A DNA stretch of 64,000 nt. It comes from Candidatus Methylobacter titanis (GTDB lineage: Bacteria > Pseudomonadota > Gammaproteobacteria > Methylococcales > Methylomonadaceae). Of this stretch, positions 7,939-15,807 are shown one piece after another. The translations under genes were made by a program, and so were the position numbers. The stretch is taken from NCBI GenBank assembly GCA_029946125.1, contig JAQSDX010000001.1:91945-155944 (forward strand), given 5' to 3'. Below the pieces are notes generated by a model. The model was not told the origin of the DNA. It made no database searches and saw nothing but the letters and a program-made list of their open reading frames with translations. Position 1 is the first letter of the stretch, and every line of letters starts with the position of its first letter.

Positions 7939-9069
7939 TTGAAAAATACACCGAAAATTCTAGTCGTCGGCCCCTCCTGGGTCGGCGATATGGTGATGGC
8001 GCAAAGCCTGTTTATCGCCCTGAAAAATACCCACCCCGATTGCCGAATTGACGTGCTGGCTCCGTCATGGACATTGTCGCTGCTGGAAAGGATGCCCGAA
8101 GTGAGCAAAGCCCTTGCCGTGCCATTGCCGCGCGGTAAGCTCGGCTTGATGGCGCGCATCAAGCTGGGTTTGAGCTTACGCTTGGAAGGCTACGATCAGG
8201 CCATCCTGCTGCCGAACTCCTGGAAATCCGCAATCCCGCCGTTTTTTGCCAATATTCCGGTTCGTACCGGTTATATCGGCGAATGTCGTTGGGGTCTGCT
8301 TAACGATGCCAGAAAGTTGGATAAAAACCGGCTGACTATGACCGTGCAGCGTTTCGTTGCATTAGGCTTGCCCGCAGACGCGCCTATGCCGCCGGTATGC
8401 CCGCCGCCTGCGCTAACAATCAGCAAAGACCGGCAACAGGCGGTCATCGATAAATTCAAATTAACACCATCAGCCGCCGAGTCTGTTCCCGACAGACTTA
8501 CGGCATACACACCCTCCCTGGCGATTGCCGCGCCTGCTCCCGGCAGTCTTGCGGCATACACACCCTCCCTGGCGATAAAAATTCTTGCTCTATGCCCGGG
8601 CGCCGAATACGGCCCGGCAAAGCGCTGGCCGATCGAGTATTACGCCGAAGTCGCCCGGCATAAAATCGACCAGGGTTGGCAGGTCTGGCTGTTCGGCTCC
8701 GATAAGGATAAAGCCGATGCGGCACAAATCAACCGGGAAACTTCGGGATTTTGTACCGACTTCACCGGCAGGACATCGCTAGCCGAGGCGGTCGATTTGA
8801 TGTCGCTGGCCAATACCGTAGTCAGCAATGATTCGGGCCTGATGCATGTTGCCGCCGCGTTGGACAAAAAAATCATCGCCATTTACGGCTCGTCGGACCC
8901 GGGATTTACGCCGCCGCTGAATGCCAAGGCCAAGATTGTCTCGTTGAATCTTGATTGCGCTCCCTGCTTCAAGCGTGATTGCCCGTTAGGCCATACCCAA
9001 TGTTTGACCGGCATCAGGCCTGAGCAGGTGCTTGAATTGATAACACTTACCCAGTCAGGGCCTCAGTGA
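7939..9069 (+). CDS. waaF: ADP-heptose:LPS heptosyltransferase II
   Basis: GT9 enzyme adding the second heptose to the LPS inner core at the inner membrane. It starts with ILVVGPSWVGDMVMAQSLF and carries LCPGAEYGPAKRWP, then VVSNDSGLMHVAAAL and AIYGSSDPGFTPPL, all typical of WaaF. TTG 7939 is used, with AGG 7 bp upstream. It is 376 residues against about 348 in E. coli; the extra length is two tandem 51-bp elements read as residues about 180-212, placed in the linker just before the nucleotide-binding C-terminal domain. The stop overlaps the waaC GTG (GTGA). Confidence 0.94.
   Translation: MKNTPKILVVGPSWVGDMVMAQSLFIALKNTHPDCRIDVLAPSWTLSLLERMPEVSKALAVPLPRGKLGLMARIKLGLSLRLEGYDQAILLPNSWKSAIPPFFANIPVRTGYIGECRWGLLNDARKLDKNRLTMTVQRFVALGLPADAPMPPVCPPPALTISKDRQQAVIDKFKLTPSAAESVPDRLTAYTPSLAIAAPAPGSLAAYTPSLAIKILALCPGAEYGPAKRWPIEYYAEVARHKIDQGWQVWLFGSDKDKADAAQINRETSGFCTDFTGRTSLAEAVDLMSLANTVVSNDSGLMHVAAALDKKIIAIYGSSDPGFTPPLNAKAKIVSLNLDCAPCFKRDCPLGHTQCLTGIRPEQVLELITLTQSGPQ
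8476..8576 (-). repeat. Two tandem in-frame 51-bp elements inside waaF
   Basis: Hairpins GTCTGT-TCCCG-ACAGAC (8481-8497) and CTGC-TCCCG-GCAG (8534-8546) are each followed by CGGCATACACACC-CTCCCTGGCGAT. CGGCAT begins at 8501 and again at 8552, an exact 51-bp (17-codon) period. The two stems differ but each is self-complementary. They are read through as TAYTPSLAI / AAYTPSLAI. Confidence 0.9.
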
Positions 9070-10064
9070 AAATTGCTATCGTAAAGCTTTCCGCTCTGGG
9101 AGACATCGTCCATGCGATGGTCGCATTACAGTTCATCAAGGCGTATTCCCCGGAAATTCAGATCGACTGGATTGTTGAACAACGCTTCGCCGACGTTTTA
9201 AAACACAATCCCGACATCGATAACGTTTTAACGGTTAACCTGAAAGCTCTGAAAGCCAACAAGGCAGGGCTATTTGCGCAGCTTAAAAAAATACGCAGCT
9301 ATGCAAGCAACAACTATGATCTGGTTATTGATGCCCAAGGACTGATTAAATCGGCGGTTACCGCTAAGATCATAGGAAAACGCATCGCCGGATTCGATGC
9401 CGATTCAATCCGGGAAAAAGCCGCGTCATGGTTTTATGATGTCAAAGTGGCCAGCGCTTACGATGCCAACACCATCGACAGAAACGCGTTGATACTGTCC
9501 AGCCCTTTAGGGATCGACATCAGCAAAAAGCAAATCCTGAACAAAAAGCCGTTTTTGTTTTTCAGCAACGAAGATCCGCAAATATACGATTTCCTGGCAA
9601 AAGACCGGCTCAATATAGTCCTGGTTATCGGCTCGACCTGGGACAGCCGCAATTATCCGGCCGCCAAGTTTGTAAAAATCGCCGAGGCCTTGCAACAAAA
9701 CTGCCTGGTCATCTGGGGCAGCGATCAGGAAAAAGCCGCAGCAGAGTGGATGGCGACGCAATCCGACCGGATCAAAGTCATGCCCAAGCTGGATTTGAAC
9801 AGCCTGAAAGCGCTGATTGCCAAGGCCGATTTAGTGATCGGCAACGACACCGGACCAACCCATATGGCCTGGGGGCTAAATCGACCGTCAATCACCATTT
9901 TCGGCCCGACCCCGGTCAGCCGGGTTTATCAAACCGACATTAATAAAGTGGTCAAGTCTGCGTCTATCGTCAATCCGTATAAGCTCAATAAACAGGATTA
10001 TTCGATTAAGGACATTGATGAACAGGTCATTGTTACGCAGGCAAAGTTGTTATTGGCATTTTGA
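9066..10064 (+). CDS. waaC: LPS heptosyltransferase I
   Basis: GT9 enzyme adding the first heptose to Kdo in the LPS inner core. 332 residues with MKIAIVKLSALGDIVHAM at the start (WaaC-type LGDIVH), DAQGLIKSAVTAK near 92, VIGSTWDSRNYP near 180, and the C-terminal LVIGNDTGPTHMAWGLNRPSITIFGPTP. GTG 9066 overlaps the waaF stop by 4 bp, indicating coupled translation. Its TGA stop coincides with the end of an IS200/IS605-like remnant, so the element may have trimmed or defined the C-terminus. It is closer to WaaC than WaaF because of the DAQG-LIKS segment and the HMAWGL motif. Confidence 0.92.
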   Translation: MKIAIVKLSALGDIVHAMVALQFIKAYSPEIQIDWIVEQRFADVLKHNPDIDNVLTVNLKALKANKAGLFAQLKKIRSYASNNYDLVIDAQGLIKSAVTAKIIGKRIAGFDADSIREKAASWFYDVKVASAYDANTIDRNALILSSPLGIDISKKQILNKKPFLFFSNEDPQIYDFLAKDRLNIVLVIGSTWDSRNYPAAKFVKIAEALQQNCLVIWGSDQEKAAAEWMATQSDRIKVMPKLDLNSLKALIAKADLVIGNDTGPTHMAWGLNRPSITIFGPTPVSRVYQTDINKVVKSASIVNPYKLNKQDYSIKDIDEQVIVTQAKLLLAF

Positions 10065-10287
10065 CATCTACCCCCAGCTAAAGCGGGGGGATTCCTTAGT
10101 ACAGCCCTCCATGCCCGAAGGGGACGACTCTGAAAATCGTCTTACTTCACGCCATCTCAGTGACCCTGATGGCAGGAGATACGCAGCAACAGCGCACCCA
10201 ACGACGAAAATTATAGATGATAACAAAAACAAATCAAGAGCATCCTTACATCCCTTACCTGAAGGAAGGGGCTTTACGGACTTTTTT
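10062..10287 (-). mobile_element. IS200/IS605-like remnant (MITE) with omega-RNA-like right end
   Basis: On the minus strand the left edge reads AAGGAATCCCCCC-GCTTTAGCT-GGGGG-TAGATGTCA, the hairpin-plus-GATGTCA layout of IS200/IS605 (TnpB-type) right ends. The other edge (10250-10285) has a related hairpin, CCCTTACCTGAAGGAAGGGG. About 140 bp between them keep short palindromes but no transposase or tnpB frame. A non-autonomous derivative that may retain part of a reRNA/omega-RNA is the best reading. It abuts the waaC stop exactly. The boundaries are approximate. Confidence 0.5.
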
Positions 10288-10664
10288 GGTAAATAAAAGG
10301 GTAAACTACGGTTTTTTTGGTATTATCAATGTGTTTAAGCCCGGTTTAATCGCCAATCTGTATAAATGGATTATTCGATTAAGGGCATCAATAATGCCGA
10401 TAACTATCGAGTAGGAAAATTTTTAGGGTTGTTTTCAACAAAAAATAATATTTTAGCGCCACAACAACACCGCCCAACTTACAGCGGAAAATCTTGATCC
10501 CAAGAAAATCCAGTGGAATTAAAAAATACTGGGGGCTTTGTTAATATAAAATATATTGCTAAACAACAGAGTCATTTGATAAGTGATAGCACTTATTGAT
10601 TGAATAAGTTGAACGCTCTAACCTACAGACACTCACTGCACTATCAACCGGTTTTTTTGAAAAA
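10288..10664. other. AT-rich leader before the T2SS operon, no gene seen
   Basis: 377 bp without a credible coding frame. The T-run directly after the remnant hairpin (10280-10287) could terminate waaFC transcription. The remainder is AT-rich and should hold the gspE promoter, but no -35/-10 pair stands out enough to call. Confidence 0.4.
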
Positions 10665-12398
10665 ATGGCATATGAATCGTTGCTAAGCGTTTTGCAGGAT
10701 AAGCATAAACTTTCTGTTGCAGAATTGAAAAAAGTTGAGCGCGTGCAAAAGACGTCGGTTTCGGAAACTGTGCCGCAGTTGCTGGTTAAGCTTGGCTTAT
10801 GTTCGGAGTTGGATGTGGCCGATGCCTTTGTTGAATCGGGCCGGTTTGAAAAAATCACACCGGATCAGTATCCGCTGGAAGTGCAACTGCCGGAAACGGT
10901 GCCGCTACGGTTTTTAAAAAACTACCATGTCATCGGTTTGAGTCAAAATGACGATATTACCGTTGCGCTGATGGATCCCGAAGACCGGTTTGTGATTGAT
11001 GCGTTAAAGCTGGCGACCGGAAAAAACATCATCCCCAAAGTCGGCCTGCTTTCGGAAATCGATGCGGCGCTGGAAGTACAGTATGGCGAAGGTCGCTCGC
11101 AAATGGATAAACTCGTTGATGATTTGACTGTCGATGATTTGGGCGAAGAAGATCTGGAGCATTTAAAAGATCTGGCCAGTGAAGCGCCGGTGATCAAAAT
11201 GGTCAATCTGATCATGCAGCGGGCGATTGAAACCCGGGCCTCGGACATTCATATTGAGCCCTTCGAGCAATCGCTAAAAGTCAGGTTACGCGTCGATGGC
11301 GTGTTGAAAGATATTGACGCGCCTTCGGTTAAATCGACCGCAGCGGTGATTTCACGTATCAAGATCATGGCCAAGCTGAACATCGCCGAACGCCGCCTGC
11401 CGCAGGATGGCCGCATCAAGGTGCAAATGTTGGGTAAAGAGCTGGATTTACGGGTTTCGACGATACCGACGATGTATGGCGAAAGCGTGGTGATCCGCTT
11501 GCTGGACAAGGAAAATACCGTGCTGGATTTTGCCGCGCTGGGTTTTTCCGGAAAACATTTACAGCAGTTTATCAATGTACTGGCTCAGCCGCACGGCATT
11601 ATTCTGATTACCGGTCCTACGGGTAGCGGAAAATCCACCACGATGTATGCCGCGTTAAAACAGCTCAACACCTCCGAGCGAAAAATCATTACCGTTGAAG
11701 ATCCGGTCGAATACCAGATGGACGGAGTCAATCAGATTCAGGCAAAACCGCAAATAGGCCTGACCTTTGCGTCGGCGTTGCGTTCTATCGTGCGCCAGGA
11801 TCCCGATGTAATCATGATTGGTGAAATGCGCGATCTGGAAACGGCAAGAATCGCCGTGCAATCTGCATTAACCGGACATTTGGTGTTGTCGACGCTGCAT
11901 ACCAACGACGCAGCCGGCGGTGTCACCCGATTGCTGGATATGGGCCTTGAAGAATATCTGCTCACGTCCACCGTCAACGGCATATTGGCGCAACGTTTGG
12001 TAAGAAAGCTATGTCCTGAGTGCAAGCAACGCTATACACCGACCCCGGACATTATCGATGGCATGAGGTTAAGACGGTTTACACCGGATATTGCCAGGGA
12101 TGATGTGTATGCCGCAAGCCAGTTGGGAACTGGCACGGCGGGCGATATTGTCTTATACAAACCGGTTGGCTGCGCGTCTTGCGGGGGCTTGGGTTACCGT
12201 GGACGGTTGGCGATTATTGAGTTTTTGCAAATGACCGATCCTCTGCGTAAATTGATTATGGCGCATGAAGAAGCCGGCGCTATTCAGCGACTTGCTATTG
12301 AAGAAGGGATGACCACGATGTATGAAAACGGCCTGATTAAAGCCCTGCAAGGAATTACCTCTTTGGAAGAAGTGCTGCGGGTCACGTCGGAAACCTAA
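10665..12398 (+). CDS. gspE: Type II secretion ATPase GspE/XpsE
   Basis: Cytoplasmic hexameric ATPase powering the type II secretion pseudopilus. 577 residues: N-terminal XpsE-type domain with a GspE_N fold, RASDIHIEP near 190, Walker A GPTGSGKSTT near 316-325, Walker B MIGEMRD near 384-390, and a zinc-binding C-x2-C...C-x2-C domain (C450/C453 and C503/C506). A 51-bp-type element is inserted in frame at residues about 475-495, exactly in the variable loop between the two cysteine pairs. The stop overlaps the gspF ATG (TAATG). The operon order E-F-G-H-I-J-K-L-M-N-D matches the Xanthomonas xps system. Confidence 0.96.
   Translation: MAYESLLSVLQDKHKLSVAELKKVERVQKTSVSETVPQLLVKLGLCSELDVADAFVESGRFEKITPDQYPLEVQLPETVPLRFLKNYHVIGLSQNDDITVALMDPEDRFVIDALKLATGKNIIPKVGLLSEIDAALEVQYGEGRSQMDKLVDDLTVDDLGEEDLEHLKDLASEAPVIKMVNLIMQRAIETRASDIHIEPFEQSLKVRLRVDGVLKDIDAPSVKSTAAVISRIKIMAKLNIAERRLPQDGRIKVQMLGKELDLRVSTIPTMYGESVVIRLLDKENTVLDFAALGFSGKHLQQFINVLAQPHGIILITGPTGSGKSTTMYAALKQLNTSERKIITVEDPVEYQMDGVNQIQAKPQIGLTFASALRSIVRQDPDVIMIGEMRDLETARIAVQSALTGHLVLSTLHTNDAAGGVTRLLDMGLEEYLLTSTVNGILAQRLVRKLCPECKQRYTPTPDIIDGMRLRRFTPDIARDDVYAASQLGTGTAGDIVLYKPVGCASCGGLGYRGRLAIIEFLQMTDPLRKLIMAHEEAGAIQRLAIEEGMTTMYENGLIKALQGITSLEEVLRVTSET
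12087..12149 (+). repeat. In-frame palindromic element inside gspE
   Basis: GATATTGCCAGGGATGATG, TATGCCGCAAG, then the hairpin GCCAGT-TGGGA-ACTGGC (12118-12134), ending GGCGGGCGATATT. The outermost GATATTGCC and GGGCGATAT form terminal inverted repeats. It is read as D475 to I495 of GspE in a different frame from the glnE copy at 4082. Confidence 0.85.
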
Positions 12399-13612
12399 TG
12401 TTATTTGCCTATAAAGCCGTTAATAGTCTGGGTGAAACCGAAGAGGGCGTCAGGGACGCGGTTGATGAGCAGCAGTTGATTGCGACTTTGCAGACGGAAG
12501 GCTATATCCCTATTCGCGTCGTGCCAGCCAGCGCCAAATCGTTTCTGGGTTTAAGGCTGGGCATAAAGCAGTCCAAATTATCGCAAAAAGACATCGCCTT
12601 GTTCACCGGCGAATTGGCCACCTTGCTGGAATCCGGCCTGCCGTTGGATAAATCCCTGCTGGTGTTGATCGACTTGACTGAGGACAATGAGCGGGTGAGC
12701 AAGTTGATCGGTAGGGTTCTGGATAAAGTAAAAGGCGGATCTACGCTGGCCGATGCGCTGGAAAAACAGTCCGGTATTTTCAGCAAGTTTTATCTGAACA
12801 TGATCCGCGCCGGTGAGGCGGGCGGTAGTCTGGGCGAAGTATTGACGCGTTTGTCCGAATATCTGGAGCGCTCTCGGGAATTAAAAGAAACGGTCAGCAC
12901 CGCGATGATCTACCCGGCCATTTTATTGATTATGTCGCTGGCTTCGCTTTTTGTGATGCTGACCTTTGTGGTGCCGCAGTTTTCCGAAATGTTTGAAAGC
13001 GCGGGCAAGGCGTTGCCGGTATCGACCCAGATTGTAGTGGGACTGGCAAACTGGTTGCAAAGCTATTGGTGGATGCTGGCTTTAGGCATTGTCTTGATCA
13101 CCGGATATATGAATCTTCAGCTGGCCGATCCGGTCAAAAAGAAGGTTTGGGATGGCCGTTTTTTGAAACTGCCGCTGGCGGGGACGATTATTTTGCATAA
13201 GGAAACCGCCAACATCAGCCGTACACTGGGCACTTTATTGGGCAATGGCGTTTCGATACTGGCGGCTTTGGTTATCGTGCGTGAAACGGTAGACAATCTG
13301 GTTTTGGCGGCGGCCATTCAGGATACCGAGGAGCAGTTAAAGCAGGGTAAAAATATGTCGGATGCTTTGTTGGAGAAAGGTATATTCCCCAAAATGGCCA
13401 TGCAAATGATAAAAATGGGCGAAGAAACCGGACGCCTGGAAGAAATGTTGTTGCGTGTGGCGACTATTTACGATAAACAGCTCAGGGTGTCAATACAGCG
13501 GATGCTGGCATTGCTGGAACCGGCTTTGATCATTACCTTAGGCTTGATGATTGCGGGCATCATTGTCTCGATTTTGCTGGCTATTCTGAGCGTTAATGAT
13601 CTGGCTTTTTAA
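12398..13612 (+). CDS. gspF: Type II secretion inner-membrane platform protein GspF
   Basis: Polytopic platform protein linking the GspE ATPase to pseudopilus assembly. 404 residues with two T2SSF domains. LFTGELATLLESGLPLDKSL (near 66) and SRTLGTLLGNGVSILAAL (near 274) are the paired motif, and transmembrane segments lie at about 170-195, 222-240 and 372-397. A1-nt TAATG overlap with gspE couples translation, and gspG follows after 15 bp. Length and motifs are typical, and no repeat insertion is present. Confidence 0.96.
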   Translation: MLFAYKAVNSLGETEEGVRDAVDEQQLIATLQTEGYIPIRVVPASAKSFLGLRLGIKQSKLSQKDIALFTGELATLLESGLPLDKSLLVLIDLTEDNERVSKLIGRVLDKVKGGSTLADALEKQSGIFSKFYLNMIRAGEAGGSLGEVLTRLSEYLERSRELKETVSTAMIYPAILLIMSLASLFVMLTFVVPQFSEMFESAGKALPVSTQIVVGLANWLQSYWWMLALGIVLITGYMNLQLADPVKKKVWDGRFLKLPLAGTIILHKETANISRTLGTLLGNGVSILAALVIVRETVDNLVLAAAIQDTEEQLKQGKNMSDALLEKGIFPKMAMQMIKMGEETGRLEEMLLRVATIYDKQLRVSIQRMLALLEPALIITLGLMIAGIIVSILLAILSVNDLAF

Positions 13613-13627
13613 AACTAGGAAAATATC

Positions 13628-14101
13628 ATGAAACAGTTATTAAGATTCAAGGCGAAAGGCGAAAAACGAAAGGCGAATAATGTCGGCTCGCCGCATCAGC
13701 GCGGATTTACCTTACTTGAGTTATTGGTCGTGTTAGGCATTATTGCGATGTTGGCCGGGATAGTCGGGCCGCAGGTCATGAAGCATATGGGCGAATCCAA
13801 AACCAAAGCGGCAAGGGTGCAAATTGAAGATCTGGCGGCCGCTCTGGATATGTATAAACTGGACTTGGGTAGCTATCCGACTTCCGAGCAAGGCTTGATG
13901 ACCTTGATTGAATCACCCGATAAGGCTAACCGCTGGAATGGCCCTTATTTGCGTAAATCCAAAATGCCGTTGGATCCATGGCAACAGGAATATCGTTATG
14001 TGGCTCCCGGCGAGCACGGAAAATTCGATTTGTATACCTTAGGGGCGGATGGCAAGGAAGGTGGCGAAGGCGAAGATCAGGATATTGCTAGTTGGGAGTG
14101 A
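13628..14101 (+). CDS. gspG: Major pseudopilin GspG
   Basis: Main subunit of the T2SS pseudopilus, cleaved by the prepilin peptidase before the phenylalanine of RG/FTLLELLVVLGII. The mature protein has GspG features: the hydrophobic N-terminal helix, DMYKLDLGSYPTSEQGL near 76-92 and the calcium-loop C-terminus (LYTLGADGKEGGEGEDQDI). The leader is about 26 residues, unusually long, and its KAKGEKRKAN segment is encoded by the GGCGAAA heptamer repeat. No prepilin peptidase gene lies in the window. Confidence 0.95.
   Translation: MKQLLRFKAKGEKRKANNVGSPHQRGFTLLELLVVLGIIAMLAGIVGPQVMKHMGESKTKAARVQIEDLAAALDMYKLDLGSYPTSEQGLMTLIESPDKANRWNGPYLRKSKMPLDPWQQEYRYVAPGEHGKFDLYTLGADGKEGGEGEDQDIASWE
13649..13677 (+). 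repeat. GGCGAAA heptamer repeat in gspG leader
   Basis: AAGGCGAAAGGCGAAAAACG-AAAGGCGAA: degenerate tandem copies of a 7-bp unit, read as KAKGEKRKA in the cleaved leader. Similar runs occur in the gspH and gspJ leaders and in three intergenic regions. Confidence 0.75.
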
Positions 14102-14580
14102 TTGATAAGACGAAAGGCGAAAGGCACAAGGCAAAAAGCCATGCGCAGCACGGCTTTACTCTGCTGGAGTTGGTCGTAGTCCTTTTTGTCGTGGTACTGG
14201 GTTTTTCCGTCATCGGTCTTAATCTGTCGTCAGGCAGTGACTCTACAGAAATCAAGGCGGCGGCAAGGGATATGGTTTCAGCCTTACGCTATGCCCGAGG
14301 ACAGGCTTTAATGACCCGCGAAGAAACCACAGTGGCTATTGATCTTAGCGACAAAAATTACACTGTCAGCGGTAAGAGTAAACTGTATAAAATACCCGAG
14401 ACTATCGATATTACTGTGGTCACTGCGCAAACCGAATTAAGCGGTGAAGGCTCGGCGAGCATTCGTTTTTTTGCCGATGGCTCCTCAACCGGAGGAAGGA
14501 TCACGCTGGAACGAGGACAGACATCGTGGAAAATCGATATAAACTGGCTAACCGGGCAAATTGAGCTTGAAAGCAAATAA
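14098..14580 (+). CDS. gspH: Minor pseudopilin GspH
   Basis: Minor pseudopilin with cleavage site QHG/FTLLELVVVLFVVVLGFSVI. The remaining domain matches the GspH/FimT type (about 160 residues, AARDMVSALRYARGQALMTREE near 60-80). GTG 14098 overlaps the gspG stop as GTGA, the pattern used elsewhere in this operon; TTG 14092 is a possible alternative. The leader DKTKGERHKAKSHAQHG is again encoded by the GGCGAAA repeat and is rich in Lys/Arg/His. Confidence 0.9.
   Translation: MIDKTKGERHKAKSHAQHGFTLLELVVVLFVVVLGFSVIGLNLSSGSDSTEIKAAARDMVSALRYARGQALMTREETTVAIDLSDKNYTVSGKSKLYKIPETIDITVVTAQTELSGEGSASIRFFADGSSTGGRITLERGQTSWKIDINWLTGQIELESK
14108..14138 (+). repeat. GGCGAAA heptamer repeat in gspH leader
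   Basis: GACGAAAGGCGAAAGGCAC-AAGGCAAAAAG: degenerate 7-bp repeats read as KTKGERHKAK in the leader peptide, in the same frame as in gspG and gspJ. Confidence 0.7.
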
Positions 14581-14977
14581 ACAAAGCGGCTTTTCTTTAC
14601 TGGAAATCCTGATTGCGTTTTCAATCCTGGCGCTTGCACTCGGCATTTTGCTGAAGATATTTTCTGCCGGTGTGAATACTGCCGGTGTTGCCGAGGAATA
14701 TACCGCCGCCGTGCAAATTGCCGAAGCGTTAATGGCCAAAACCGGTGTAGAAGCGCCTTTGAAACCAAGCGAAGCTACCGGTCTGGAAAATGAAAAATAT
14801 CATTGGCGGGTGTCGGTCAGTCCATTTCAATTCATAGCTGAGAATGTGGATGTCACGGCCCTAGCGGCAGAGCTTTTTAAGATTAAGGTTACGGTAAGCT
14901 GGGGTGATGATAATGCCCGCGTTGATCGCAGGCAGGTTGAACTCATCACCTTAAAACTGGTTAATAAAACGTCATGA
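14561..14977 (+). CDS. gspI: Minor pseudopilin GspI
   Basis: Minor pseudopilin of the tip complex (GspH-I-J-K). The short normal leader ends NKQSG/FSLLEILIAFSILALALGIL, and the 138-residue length fits GspI. No ATG is available: TTG 14561 (overlapping gspH by 20 bp) or TTG 14567 would give leaders of 10 or 8 residues. Unlike gspG, gspH and gspJ, its leader is free of the GGCGAAA repeat and is of ordinary length. The stop overlaps the gspJ ATG (ATGA). Confidence 0.88.
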   Translation: MSLKANKQSGFSLLEILIAFSILALALGILLKIFSAGVNTAGVAEEYTAAVQIAEALMAKTGVEAPLKPSEATGLENEKYHWRVSVSPFQFIAENVDVTALAAELFKIKVTVSWGDDNARVDRRQVELITLKLVNKTS

Positions 14978-15807
14978 GCGGCAACAGCCAAGCGAAAGGC
15001 GAAGGGCGAAGGGCGAAGTACCCCGTTCTCATTGGCACATCAAGACTGAAAGCCGCGACCGGTTTTACGCTGATTGAAGTTTTAATCGCCATGACGCTAT
15101 TAAGCATCATGGTGGTGTTATTGTTCAGCAGCTTGAGCATTTGCGCCAAAAGTTGGGAGCAGGGAGAAAACAAGATAGCCGAAGTGAATGAAGCCGCAGT
15201 CGTTTATCATTTTTTTCAGCGGCATTTATCCTCGGCCATTCCTTTATGGGACGATTTTACCGCCAGGGATGGGGGGTATGCCGCAAGTCGGCCGGGAGCC
15301 GGCGCGGCGATCCCTAGGGATGGTACGAATACCGCAAGCCAATCCGGAACTGGCGCTGCGACTGAAAACAAGGATAAAACGTTTTCTTTCCAGGGTAAAA
15401 AACAGTCCTTGCAGTTTGTCTCGGTTTTTCCCGCAAGTGCCAGGAGAACAGGTATGCAGCTGTTTTCAATAGAAACTCAGCAACAAGATGGCGAGCAGGA
15501 TATTAAGGTGACGTTAACGCCATTTTATCCGGTGGCTGAGGGTGAAGAATGGAATCAAGAAGAGGTGGTTTTATTAAAACATATCAACAATTTCGAGTTG
15601 GCTTATTTTGGTGTTGATGATTCAGGCGAAGGGGCTTGGCAGGATGAATGGCTGGAAAAAGACGCTCAACCCCGATTGGTCAAAATCAGTATCAATACTG
15701 ACAATGGCATTTATTGGCCGGACATGATCATCGCGCTTAAAGTGGCAGGCGCAGGCGTTGAAACCAATACGGAAAATGGTGCCGTATCGTCACCGGATAG
15801 CAATTGA
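14974..15807 (+). CDS. gspJ: Minor pseudopilin GspJ
   Basis: Minor pseudopilin with cleavage at ATG/FTLIEVLIAMTLLSIMVVLLF, preceded by a 30-residue leader containing QAKGEGRRAK from the GGCGAAA repeat. The body matches GspJ (VVYHFFQRHLSSAIPL near 77; FELAYFGVDDSGEG-W near 207). It carries two tandem 51-bp elements read in frame as residues about 96-130 (TARDGGYAAS and PRDGTNTASQ units), so at 277 residues it is long for the family. ATG 14974 overlaps gspI by 4 bp and the stop overlaps the gspK TTG. Confidence 0.92.
   Translation: MSGNSQAKGEGRRAKYPVLIGTSRLKAATGFTLIEVLIAMTLLSIMVVLLFSSLSICAKSWEQGENKIAEVNEAAVVYHFFQRHLSSAIPLWDDFTARDGGYAASRPGAGAAIPRDGTNTASQSGTGAATENKDKTFSFQGKKQSLQFVSVFPASARRTGMQLFSIETQQQDGEQDIKVTLTPFYPVAEGEEWNQEEVVLLKHINNFELAYFGVDDSGEGAWQDEWLEKDAQPRLVKISINTDNGIYWPDMIIALKVAGAGVETNTENGAVSSPDSN
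14990..15018 (+). repeat. GGCGAAA heptamer repeat in gspJ leader
   Basis: AGCGAAAGGCGAAGGGCG-AAGGGCGAAG: degenerate 7-bp repeats encoding AKGEGRRAK within the prepilin leader of GspJ. Confidence 0.7.
15261..15360 (+). repeat. Two tandem in-frame 51-bp elements inside gspJ
   Basis: CCAGGGAT at 15263 and CTAGGGAT at 15314 mark an exact 51-bp period. The first unit has the hairpin CGGC-CGGGA-GCCG (15289-15301). The second has CCAAT-CCGGA-ACTGG, with one mismatch. Both keep the TACC/TGCCGCAAG segment and remain open in the gspJ frame. Confidence 0.88.

Noticed and set aside
8271..8725. Long antisense open frames over waaF encoding PGRVCMPQ-type peptides
   Set aside because: They arise because the 51-bp elements are open in several frames on both strands; waaF itself is a clear heptosyltransferase with overlapping neighbours.
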